Below, piece after piece: positions 53,332 to 60,970 of a stretch of DNA of 64,000 nucleotides (positions are counted from its first letter, which is position 1; every line of letters begins with the position of its first letter). Under the pieces are notes generated by a model. It had not been told where the DNA came from, did not search any database, and saw only the letters and a list, made by a program, of their open reading frames with translations. Origin of the DNA: Anaerobacillus isosaccharinicus (lineage in GTDB: Bacteria; Bacillota; Bacilli; Bacillales; Anaerobacillaceae). The stretch lies in NCBI RefSeq assembly GCF_001866075.3, contig NZ_CP063356.1, positions 4,578,164-4,642,163 on the forward strand, read 5' to 3'. The translations under genes and the position numbers were made by a program.

Positions 53332-54186
53332 CTAGTTTGCTCCCCAAGTAATAATATACTCCGTATGTTCATTGGGTAGCTCGAGAACAGGATCTGAAAT
53401 GCTCCACCTTCCATCTAAATTTGTTTCCTTACAAGCAAACTCAAAATGACACATCGCAATCCCGATATCGATGAGCTGCATATCGAATCCTAATTTATTA
53501 TAATTCGGTGTATGAGCTAAATAAAAATGATACTCATTATTTTCCTCGCAAAATACAATTCGCCAAGGCTGTTTATTCGAGGCAGAAGGACCTAACCTGA
53601 CCATTTCAAATGGGATAGCATAATCACCAGCTTCCTCTTTTGTTAGTTCCGTTTCGAAATTACCTTTAAAAAACAACTCATGCCACGACTTCTTATTATC
53701 AGCCTTTGTCACATAACGTAGGGTTTTATCAAATAAGCGCTGTTTTTCCTTCGCATACCCTATCGGTGTGATACACGGAATAAAGTCACTGTCCTTTAAG
53801 TTTATTTCCTTTGCAAAAGAGTTGCGACTAAACGTTCCACCAATCCAGCACGTCCCAATTCCAAGTTTCGTCGCAAATAGGATTAATTTTTCAAAAATAT
53901 AGCCAAATTCTACTAAGCTCATTTTCGTATTTTCCATTATGCCAACAATATAGCCTTGATGATTTTTAATAAATCCGTACGTACCTAATTTAATCCCTTT
54001 GTCTGTGACATTGTTTTTAATTTGAATAACTTCAAATCTTGCTTTTCTTTCTAAAGGACCAACTAGATTTTCATCTAAATTTATGTAGTCATGAATCTGC
54101 TTTAGATGGTTATCTGTGATTTCCTTTGTTTCATACGTTCGAATTGATTTCCGTTCCTTGATCATTTCAATCATTGAGTTTTCCAT
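53332..54186 (-). CDS. Nitroreductase-family protein (two-part, putative TM nitroreductase type)
   Basis: 284 residues. Opens R-K-S-I-R-T-Y, the usual FMN-binding Arg cluster of nitroreductases; G-I-G-T-C-W-I-G-G-T in the middle and R-L-G-P-S-A-S-N-K-Q-P-W-R-I-V later, a repeat of the fold typical of the larger family in Bacillus. It is probably an FMN enzyme reducing nitro or flavin-like compounds. GAGGGGGA precedes ATG. Its orientation is the same as the amine oxidase gene downstream. Confidence 0.88.
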   Translation of the reverse strand: MENSMIEMIKERKSIRTYETKEITDNHLKQIHDYINLDENLVGPLERKARFEVIQIKNNVTDKGIKLGTYGFIKNHQGYIVGIMENTKMSLVEFGYIFEKLILFATKLGIGTCWIGGTFSRNSFAKEINLKDSDFIPCITPIGYAKEKQRLFDKTLRYVTKADNKKSWHELFFKGNFETELTKEEAGDYAIPFEMVRLGPSASNKQPWRIVFCEENNEYHFYLAHTPNYNKLGFDMQLIDIGIAMCHFEFACKETNLDGRWSISDPVLELPNEHTEYIITWGAN

Positions 54187-54239
54187 GTTCTCCCCCTCAC
54201 TTCAATATCTATTATAAAGAAAAAAAGGACGAAACCAAA

Positions 54240-55582
54240 TTATTTACTGTTTCGTCCCAAATAATCTACTACTTCTTTTGCTGCTCGCTCTCCAGATTGA
54301 AGTGCTCCTTCCATAAACAAACGCCATTCTGTTGCTGTTTCTGTCCCTGCAAAGTGAAGGCAGTCAATTGGCTCAATCAACGCCGCCCCATAATTTGTAA
54401 TCACTCCAGGAGCAAAATGTACACCGTAACCACCTCTACTCCATTCTTGTTCAGACCAATTTTCAAAATAAACTTCAAGGGGACTCGCTGCTTCCTCTCC
54501 TAAAAGTGACACTAATGCTTGTGGTATTTCTTCACTAGGTACTTTTAGTGCCCTAGCAGCGCTCCCTGTGACAAGAACTGTTAAAACTCCTCTTTTTCCG
54601 TCTAAAGGAGAGCTATCCACCGCTTCTCTAACTATACCTGTATCTGATTGAATAACCCCACTTAATCCTTTTCTTCTCCAAAACGGAATATCATAAACGA
54701 GAATGATTTTGGTTACGGAAGGCATACCAGAATGTTCAAGTAATTGGGCACGCATAGACGGTAAAGGTGGATCAAAATGGATTTTTGTTTGTAAATTAGG
54801 AGGCACGGTAAGAATAACCTGCTTTGCATTCAAACCCACACCATTGTTCGTTTCAATAAAGGCACAGTTTTCTTGATAAGAAATTCCTGTTACCGCATGA
54901 TCGTACAGAACTTTCGAACCAAGTACATTTGCCATTTTTAAGGCAAGGACTCCAATCCCATCTTTAATCCAAATCGCTTCAGCATTACGAAAGTTTTGAA
55001 CTGTCCCTGCCGATTTAATACACCACAAAACATCTAACGCTGAAACCTCATGTAAATTTAAACAAAGCATTTCTTCTAACAAAAATCTATAATACCTATA
55101 GCCCCTTGATGTATACATCGTGTCTTTATAAGTAATTGCTCCATTGTCTGCCCATCATATTTCTTAGCTTCTAAGCTACACCAAGGTGCATTTAGATTAA
55201 TTTGTTTGCTAACCTTATTTAATTTTGTCGTCGCCTGAAATAAATCAAGAAGCCCAGGCGCTGAAAGAGGCGGCTTTTTGCTGATTACTTTTTTACCGTT
55301 AATGTTGTAGATATCCTTTCCTTTTTTAAAGGTTGAAACAGTTTTTAACTTAAACTGTGAAAGTAATTTGTTTATCCGATGATGATCCTTATCAATCCAC
55401 TGAGCCCCCATATCAATCGTAACACCATCAGCTGTTTTAATACTATAAACTCTCCCGCCTGGACGGTTTCTTGCTTCTAAAACAACAAAGGAAATATTCT
55501 GCTTTTTTAATTCAAAAGCTGCAGCTAATCCGGCAAAACCTGCCCCAATAATTACAACCTCAACTTCTTGATAGCTAGACAA
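54240..55582 (-). pseudogene. Flavin monoamine oxidase, frameshifted
   Basis: Two frames encode one protein. The first (55076-55582) has the FAD loop G-A-G-F-A-G-L-A-A-A and G-A-Q-W-I-D, then leaves the family at about Thr-Met-Glu-Gln-Leu-Leu-Ile-Lys. The second (54240-55118) goes on with GYRYYRFLLEEMLCLNLHEVSALDVLW, ending with the flavin-linked region FAGTETATEWRLFMEGALQSGERAA. They are shifted by -1 around 55118-55125, as from a 1-base deletion; the run there (CTTATAAAGACACG) is not a good slippery site. So the gene is probably inactive or the base call is wrong. Amine oxidases act on amines or amino acids with H2O2 release. Confidence 0.85.
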
Positions 55583-55649
55583 CGAATATTCCCACTTTCA
55601 TCGTAAAATGTATCCATTATTCTATGTAAAAATAGGGGTAGAAATACAG

Positions 55650-55680
55650 CAAAAAGGCACTTGTCACCCAAGTGCCTTTC
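55650..55680. terminator. Two-way terminator
   Basis: AAAGGCACTTG and CAAGTGCCTTT, 11-bp perfect stem right after the lipoprotein stop. Confidence 0.8.
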
Positions 55681-55683
55681 TAA

Positions 55684-56391
55684 TTAGATTGTCCATTCGT
55701 CATGGATTATCGCGACTAAGAACCATTCACCATTTTCTTCTTCTAAAACAAGACGAAGACTTCGCCAGTCCATCCCTTCATATTGTGGGTCGATGCTAGA
55801 AAAATGATATTCCACAACGGTTGCATCAGGAAAAATATCCTCAGTATTATCAATGGTATTCCCTTGGCCAATTCTTTCATTAACAGACTTTTCTTCTGCA
55901 TCAACATACGCTTCATCATAAATAAAGCGGTCAAAGTAGTCTGCAAACGTCATTTCAATAGGGTTTCCTTTACCATCAAAGACACCCCATGTATAGATTG
56001 TTTCGTCATCCATAAGTCCTTCTACTTCTTGAGCTGTAAACACTTTATCTTCATCAACATTGACATACGCATAAGGTGAGAATAGCACTCCTTTTGTAGG
56101 GTGTACGTAACTAGCTAATTTTTTCATATCTTTCTGATCCATGGCTAAAACAATCTCGTCTGCAGCCTCTTCTGGGGTTTCAGGTTTTCTTTCTCCTTCT
56201 TGCACCTCTTTTTCTTCCTTCTCATTTTCAGCTAGTTCTTCATCCTCTTCTTTTGACTCACTATCTGCTGGTTCTTCTTCGACTGTGTCTGAACCTGTAT
56301 CATCTTGCTCAACATCTGTTTGCGTGCCATCCATACAACCGATAAGTAAAAGAAATATGGCAATTACAAAGAAAAGTCGATACAATTTCAT
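55684..56391 (-). CDS. Lipoprotein with acidic linker
   Basis: 235 residues. Leader MKLYRLFFVIAIFLLLIGC with lipobox L-I-G-C, then an acidic low-complexity linker of about 60 residues (E/D/S rich), then a ~140-residue domain with Y-V-H-P-T-K-G-V-L-F-S-P-Y-A-Y and E-N-G-E-W-F-L-V-A-I-I-H-D-E-W-T at the end, similar in layout to other Bacillus surface lipoproteins. AGGAGG precedes ATG. Function unknown. Confidence 0.85.
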   Translation of the reverse strand: MKLYRLFFVIAIFLLLIGCMDGTQTDVEQDDTGSDTVEEEPADSESKEEDEELAENEKEEKEVQEGERKPETPEEAADEIVLAMDQKDMKKLASYVHPTKGVLFSPYAYVNVDEDKVFTAQEVEGLMDDETIYTWGVFDGKGNPIEMTFADYFDRFIYDEAYVDAEEKSVNERIGQGNTIDNTEDIFPDATVVEYHFSSIDPQYEGMDWRSLRLVLEEENGEWFLVAIIHDEWTI

Positions 56392-56473
56392 GATTAGCCT
56401 CCTAAATACTTGATTTAGTTATCTATACCCAGCCAGGTCAGAATTATTCTGTTATTTATTGGATTCCTATTCT

Positions 56474-56671
56474 TTACTGACTAATTATTGTCTTTACCCT
56501 ACCAACTTGACCATCTAAAAGACGAACTTTAATTCCATGTGGATGATTTGCTGATTTTGTTAGAATATCCTTAACAACCCCACGTGTTGTTTTTCCTGTT
56601 CGCTGGTCTTGCTTCAAGACAATCTCAACTTCAGTTCCAGGTTGGATGTTACTCCGTATTTGCCCGTTCAT
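56474..56671 (-). CDS. ywbE: YwbE-family protein
   Basis: 65 residues: I-R-S-N-I-Q-P-G-T-E-V-E-I-V-L-K-Q-D-Q-R-T-G-K-T-T-R-G-V-V and H-P-H-G-I-K-V-R-L-L-D-G-Q-V-G-R-V are the full family pattern (KOW/SH3-like fold, function unknown). Strong GGAGGGGG before ATG. Before the IS inserted, its ATG overlapped the hemD-like stop (ATGA), so the two genes were coupled. Now an IS6-like element lies 15 bp upstream of the ribosome binding site and has cut the operon. Confidence 0.9.
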   Translation of the reverse strand: MNGQIRSNIQPGTEVEIVLKQDQRTGKTTRGVVKDILTKSANHPHGIKVRLLDGQVGRVKTIISQ

Positions 56672-56686
56672 TTTTCCCCCTCCTTA

Positions 56687-56694
56687 TAATGTTT
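56687..56694. repeat. Left 8-bp target duplication
   Basis: TAATGTTT directly outside the left end of the IS; the identical copy is at 58524-58531. Confidence 0.85.
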
Positions 56695-56841
56695 CGTATT
56701 GTCAAAACTTTATATAGAAATAGGCTATTAAATCCTAGCTTAGAGGGCTTTATAAGCAAAAAACTTGCCACCCCCAGAATTCTAAGGTATTAGTGAGGTA
56801 ACCACACACACACAAATCCCAAAGAAAGAGGAAGTGACAAG

Positions 56842-58275
56842 TTGTTACCTCAAATTATAACCTATTTACTTACTTTTATAAACTACCAAGAACAAGTCAT
56901 TCGAACATTGCTTACCCTACTAATCGGGAAAAGCATGTTTGATAAACCGACTGAAGCTCCAGTTAATAAACCTTATCGCAAGCTTCAAGTTGATGATCTA
57001 CCGATCATTGAAGTTCCCCAAAAACTAGATTTTAGACTTTTATTATCTGAACACCTGGAGACTAAGGGGAAGCCTCTCAAACCAGTACAAAGACGATCGA
57101 AGTCAACACCCGTTCCTTTATCAATGAAATGTCCTACGTGTGGTGCTCCAGCAGATTACTTGTATGCGAACAATGGAGCGAAAGGACAATATCAATGTAA
57201 GGTGTGTTCGTGCCTTTTCAGTGAGAAAAACCGTTATCTCAAGGAAGCAATCCTGAAATGCCCTCACTGTTCAAAAACACTCGAAAAAGTGAAGGAAAGA
57301 AAAGACTTCCATGTGTACAAGTGTAAAAACGACGCTTGTTCTTATTACCAACAGAAACGTAATGCGATGACTCAAAAAGAGAAAAATCGGTTCAAAGAAG
57401 ATCCTCAAGCCTTTAAACTTCGCTATATTTACCGCCAGTTTCACATTGATTTTCAACCATTAGCGAAGCATTCACCAAAGAGACCGAGAGTTGATCTATC
57501 AAGAATTTATGTGTCTCCACATACGCTTGGACTGATTTTGACTTATCACGTCAATTATGGACTTTCAGCCCGTAAAACAGCAGCGTTGATGAAAGATGTA
57601 CATGGTGTATCAATTTCTCATCAAAGCATTTTAAATTACGAAAATAGTGTGGCATTGTGGTTGAAACCTTATATTGATCACTATCCTTACGAGCTTTCAG
57701 ATCAATTCTGTGGTGACGAAACATACATCCGCGTAAATGGCCGTTGGCATTACCTGTTTTTCTTTTTTGATGCCGTGAAGAAAGTCATTCTCTCTTATCC
57801 TGTGTCACCCAATCGAGATACAGCTACGGCTATTAAAGCGATAGACGAAGTGTTGTTAAAGCTTAGGAAAATCCCAGAAAACCTAACTTTCGTTGTCGAT
57901 GGCAATCCCATTTACTTATTAGCACAACACTTTTTTGCCCAGCATCAAATCCCGTTTGAGGTGATTCAGGTAATTGGCTTAACCAACGAAGACGAGGTAT
58001 CAAAGGAATATCGACCTCTCAAACAAATTATCGAGCGGCTAAATCGTACCTTTAAAGGAAACTATCGATCCACTCATGGTTTCGGGTCAGAACATGGTTC
58101 TGTTTCTTTTGTGACCTTGTTCGTTGCTTACTTTAACTTTCTAAGACCACATTCAGCTTTAGAAGGGAAAGTACCAGTAACGCTTCCTGAGCTAGATAAG
58201 CTTCCAAACATGCCTGCTAGATGGACAACTCTTATTGGTCTTGCCCAGGATTGGATAAGTAAGCAAACTGCCTAA
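56842..58275 (+). CDS. IS6-like transposase with N-terminal zinc ribbons
   Basis: 477 residues. N-terminal segment of ~90 residues, then two C-x-x-C ribbons (C-P-T-C...C-K-V-C and C-P-H-C...C-K-N-D-A-C), an HTH-like region (Y-G-L-S-A-R-K-T-A-A-L-M), and the DDE domain: C-G-D-E-T-Y, V-V-D-G-N-P, and E-R-L-N-R-T-F-K. It cuts and joins the element's ends. Larger than ordinary IS6 transposases (about 230 residues), as in the zinc-ribbon-bearing branch of Firmicutes. The start is TTG with AGAGGAAGTGAC upstream. Confidence 0.9.
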   Translation: MLPQIITYLLTFINYQEQVIRTLLTLLIGKSMFDKPTEAPVNKPYRKLQVDDLPIIEVPQKLDFRLLLSEHLETKGKPLKPVQRRSKSTPVPLSMKCPTCGAPADYLYANNGAKGQYQCKVCSCLFSEKNRYLKEAILKCPHCSKTLEKVKERKDFHVYKCKNDACSYYQQKRNAMTQKEKNRFKEDPQAFKLRYIYRQFHIDFQPLAKHSPKRPRVDLSRIYVSPHTLGLILTYHVNYGLSARKTAALMKDVHGVSISHQSILNYENSVALWLKPYIDHYPYELSDQFCGDETYIRVNGRWHYLFFFFDAVKKVILSYPVSPNRDTATAIKAIDEVLLKLRKIPENLTFVVDGNPIYLLAQHFFAQHQIPFEVIQVIGLTNEDEVSKEYRPLKQIIERLNRTFKGNYRSTHGFGSEHGSVSFVTLFVAYFNFLRPHSALEGKVPVTLPELDKLPNMPARWTTLIGLAQDWISKQTA

Positions 58276-58281
58276 CTTTTG

Positions 58282-58468
58282 TTTAGCTGAGCCCTTCCTA
58301 GCCATCGGCGGAGCGCACTCTTGACAAACCGAACTTGCCAATGGTTTAAAATGGAAATACCAAGGGCTTATTTAGCTATGCCTTCTTTTGTCCTCTTCGC
58401 CCTTGTTAAACCTCTCGCTAAACCATTGGCGTGTTTGTCAAGAGCGATGGCGGGTGTCTCAGCTAACC
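58282..58468. repeat. Large imperfect inverted repeat within the IS
   Basis: Arms of about 75 nt: TTAGCTGAG / CTCAGCTAA, GCCATCG / CGATGGC, CTCTTGACAAAC / GTTTGTCAAGAG, and GCCAATGGTTTA / TAAACCATTGGC, with a loop of about 70 nt. It lies between the transposase stop and the right terminal repeat. Confidence 0.8.
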
Positions 58469-58522
58469 AAAATGGTAGTATGTGTCAGAGATCCTTAGTT
58501 TTCATAGAACTTTTGACACTAC

Positions 58523-59317
58523 CTAATGTTTTGCTAACTCAACAATCATTGCTCCCATTCGTTCAAGTTCAGGTGCAATATAATTTAAAATCTTCTCTTC
58601 ACGCAATGCTTCAGCCGTAACTTTCCCAACTGCTACTGCTAATACATGCTCTTTAAAAGCGGTGCTTACTTTCTCCAAATAATGATGTTCTCTTGCATAA
58701 TTTAATAGCGATCGAACTTGAATGGCTGTTGTAAAACAAACCGCATCAACTTCCCCGCTGCTAATTTCTTTACAAAGCAACTCAACCGTTTCTTGATTCG
58801 GGGCAATATGCTGATAGGGAAGAATTTTCAAAACTGTTGCCCCTCGATCTTCAAGGAACTTAATTAAGCGTGGTGCTGGATCTCCATGAAGCTGCACAGC
58901 GACTTTTTTTCCTTTAAACTCATAACCATGTAATGCAGAAATTAACCCGTCGGTTGTCCCATCTTCATCAACAACAAATGGTTGAATGCCAATTTTTTTT
59001 AAAGCACTATTTGTTTTATATCCCCTTGATGCTACGTCTGTATTTCTTATCACATTCAAAAATTGTTCTTTCATTCTAATTTTCTCAGTAATATCTATTA
59101 TAGTTTCTAAACCAATTCCAGTCGTAAAAATGACGACATCAGTTCCTTCTGTGACTAACTTTCGAAGTGAAGGCTCCACTTCTTTTTCTGCTAAAAAAAC
59201 AGTTCCTTGTAAAGAACGGATAACTGGAATTCCACCTTGTTTTTCTACTAATACACTCATTTCATCCAGCTTTCTTGAAGCTGCCAAAACCACTTTTTTA
59301 CCTGATAGTCCCACCAA
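58523..59317 (-). CDS. Uroporphyrinogen-III synthase-like protein, 3' end altered by IS
   Basis: 264 residues, HemD fold in two lobes (about 1-35 plus 170-264 and 36-165 halves): G-T-V-F-L-A-E, V-V-I-F-T-T-G-I-G-L-E-T, A-V-C-F-T-T-A-I-Q-V-R-S and V-A-V-G-K-V-T-A-E-A-L. It closes hydroxymethylbilane to uroporphyrinogen III, or is a paralogue with a changed role; no other hem gene is here. The last codon is His and the stop TAG is completed by the first base of the IS at 58523. Rejoining the duplication gives six more residues (Y-K-E-G-E-K) and a TGA overlapping the ywbE ATG. The loss should be harmless. Confidence 0.85.
   Translation of the reverse strand: MVGLSGKKVVLAASRKLDEMSVLVEKQGGIPVIRSLQGTVFLAEKEVEPSLRKLVTEGTDVVIFTTGIGLETIIDITEKIRMKEQFLNVIRNTDVASRGYKTNSALKKIGIQPFVVDEDGTTDGLISALHGYEFKGKKVAVQLHGDPAPRLIKFLEDRGATVLKILPYQHIAPNQETVELLCKEISSGEVDAVCFTTAIQVRSLLNYAREHHYLEKVSTAFKEHVLAVAVGKVTAEALREEKILNYIAPELERMGAMIVELAKH
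58524..58531. repeat. Right 8-bp target duplication
   Basis: TAATGTTT, identical to 56687-56694. Confidence 0.85.
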
Positions 59318-59328
59318 TCATCACACCT

Positions 59329-59631
59329 TTATCTTTTAAATCTATGTAATTGCTCAAGCTTATTTTCACTCGTCAATATTTCAATTTGCCTCGGTCCAAA
59401 AAGGTCAAAATGAGGGTAGGCTCGGGATCTGTTATCAATATACTTTGCAGGAATATTGTATTTTTCACCCCATTGAATTAAGCGCTCGAGATTGGAGCAC
59501 CCAACCTTTGTTACCGTCTTAATATCTGGAAAGCGTGGGTCATACCAGTAGTGAGTGAGAAAAGCAATCTCTCCTTGTTGCACTTTTTCTTTCCAAGCTA
59601 CTAATTCTTCCCGTTTGATTCCAAAAGCCAT
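59329..59631 (-). CDS. Small conserved Bacillaceae protein (YneQ-like)
   Basis: 100 residues: MAFGIKREELVAWKEKVQQG, E-I-A-F-L-T-H-Y-W-Y-D-P-R-F-P, V-T-K-V-G-C, Y-P-H-F-D-L-F-G. I recall this pattern from YneQ-type proteins of B. subtilis, function unknown. It ends 11 bp before the start of the hemD-like gene, so the two form an operon. No promoter picked. Confidence 0.75.
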   Translation of the reverse strand: MAFGIKREELVAWKEKVQQGEIAFLTHYWYDPRFPDIKTVTKVGCSNLERLIQWGEKYNIPAKYIDNRSRAYPHFDLFGPRQIEILTSENKLEQLHRFKR

Positions 59632-59776
59632 CCTACGATCACCTCATAAAATATAGTACCATTAGAAAAACTTAACTGCCACATTTTACACATATATTTG
59701 AACGCTTCTACCTTTAACGTCATGGCTCTCTTCCTCTCGGGTTTAACACCTTCCCCCTATCTCCTTAAGTTAAAAT

Positions 59777-59812
59777 AAGAAATACGCAAGAGCTCGCACC
59801 CTTGCGTATTGT
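59777..59812 (-). terminator. Terminator of the peptide-use operon
   Basis: AATACGCAAG and CTTGCGTATT perfect 10-bp stem with T-rich sequence following on the minus strand; 12 bp past the iadA stop. Confidence 0.8.
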
Positions 59813-59824
59813 AAAACTCAACCT

Positions 59825-60970
59825 TTATTCAAAAGTACCTTTTACAATCACTTCTCCGTTTTTCACCATTTGTTTTCCTTTTGCAAGCACGTGTTTAATG
59901 GTTAAATCTTCCTTACTCAAAACAAGGACATCGCCATCCTTACCTTGCTCTAAGCGGCCTTTATGTTTTAAATGTAGCGCAGTAGCCGTATTTGACGTCA
60001 CAATTGGGATTACTTCTTCTAATGGAAATCCTTGTTCACGAACGGTTGCTACAAATTGCTCGTATAATGTAAACGTACTTGCTACACCAATTCCCATTAG
60101 CTTCCCGTTTTCATCAAATACAGGCAAACTCCCATTTCCATCAGATGAAAACGTCAATTGCTGCATATCCCCACCATTTTTCTTATAGTAGGCAAACCAT
60201 TCCCCGGTCTCATGATCTGCAGTCATATCGACAAAAGCACCTTTATTTGCAAGTGTAATTGCATCGTCCATTAATTCTTTGCTGCGGGTAATATGGGTGC
60301 AATAAATTTTTGATGCTGGAATTTCGTAATCTTCCATTATTTGATGTAAAAATTGAAGCCGTTGCTTTCCTGGCCCGATATGAAAGTGAGTAACTCCAGC
60401 TTTTCCACTTAACAATCCACCAATTCGCGCTTCAGCTACTAATTTTGCGATTTCGTGGACAGAAGGTTGTGCTGATCTTGAATCTGATATAGCGATTTCA
60501 CCAGCACCAATTACTTTGTCAACAATGATAATATCATCTTTTACACAACAAGTAATCGTCGGTGTCGGCACATGATAATTCCCCGTATAAATATAAGTTG
60601 ATATCCCTTCTTCTTCAAGCCCTCTTGCCTTTGCTAGAAGAGACGTCATATGTCTTGTCGTGCCATCGGTTCCTAAACAACCTACAACCGTCGTAATCCC
60701 AGAGCGAACAATATCTGAAAGCAAAATTTCTGGAGTTCTCGTGGCAAATCCACCTTCTCCGCCGCCACCAATGAGATGCACATGCGGGTCAATGATTCCT
60801 GGCATTACGATACAACCTTCAGCATCAATTACTTCAACATCTATACCTATCGTATGGATGCTTTCATTTATTTCACCCATTTTGGCGATTTTATTGTCTA
60901 TGATTAGAAGCGATTGCTTTCCTAAGTATTCAGGTGCATACACTTCTCCATTTTTGATAAGCTTAATCAT
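59825..60970 (-). CDS. iadA: Isoaspartyl dipeptidase (beta-aspartyl peptidase)
   Basis: 381 residues from ATG at 60970 (GATGGTGAAC upstream; a frame 12 nt longer starts within the upstream gene). Amidohydrolase fold: P-G-I-I-D-P-H-V-H-L (metal site), G-G-G-E-G-G-F, D-H-E-T-G-E-W, F-S-S-D-G-N-G-S. Splits isoaspartyl dipeptides that arise from damaged asparagine and aspartate. The start overlaps the upstream activator gene by 8 nt, so it is translated with it. Supplies peptide-derived carbon and nitrogen to the cell. Confidence 0.93.
   Translation of the reverse strand: MIKLIKNGEVYAPEYLGKQSLLIIDNKIAKMGEINESIHTIGIDVEVIDAEGCIVMPGIIDPHVHLIGGGGEGGFATRTPEILLSDIVRSGITTVVGCLGTDGTTRHMTSLLAKARGLEEEGISTYIYTGNYHVPTPTITCCVKDDIIIVDKVIGAGEIAISDSRSAQPSVHEIAKLVAEARIGGLLSGKAGVTHFHIGPGKQRLQFLHQIMEDYEIPASKIYCTHITRSKELMDDAITLANKGAFVDMTADHETGEWFAYYKKNGGDMQQLTFSSDGNGSLPVFDENGKLMGIGVASTFTLYEQFVATVREQGFPLEEVIPIVTSNTATALHLKHKGRLEQGKDGDVLVLSKEDLTIKHVLAKGKQMVKNGEVIVKGTFE

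Larger units (their letters stand above)
56695..58523. mobile_element. IS6-like insertion sequence
   Basis: 1,829 bp. The terminal repeats CGTATTGTCAAAACTTTAT and GGTAGTGTCAAAAGTTCTAT are similar over 18 bp, and perfect 8-bp duplications flank it. One DDE transposase gene on the plus strand; a large subterminal inverted repeat (58282-58468) lies before the right end. Eight-bp duplications and TGT..AAA ends fit the IS6 group. The intact frame and clean duplication suggest a recent arrival. Confidence 0.88.

Noticed and set aside
55115-55130. Programmed -1 frameshift in the amine oxidase
   Set aside because: No X-XXY-YYZ heptamer or following pseudoknot; this family is not known to use frameshifting.
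58321-58620. Plus-strand frame of 99 codons near the IS right end
   Set aside because: Crosses the IS end into the hemD-like gene on the other strand and lacks a start signal.
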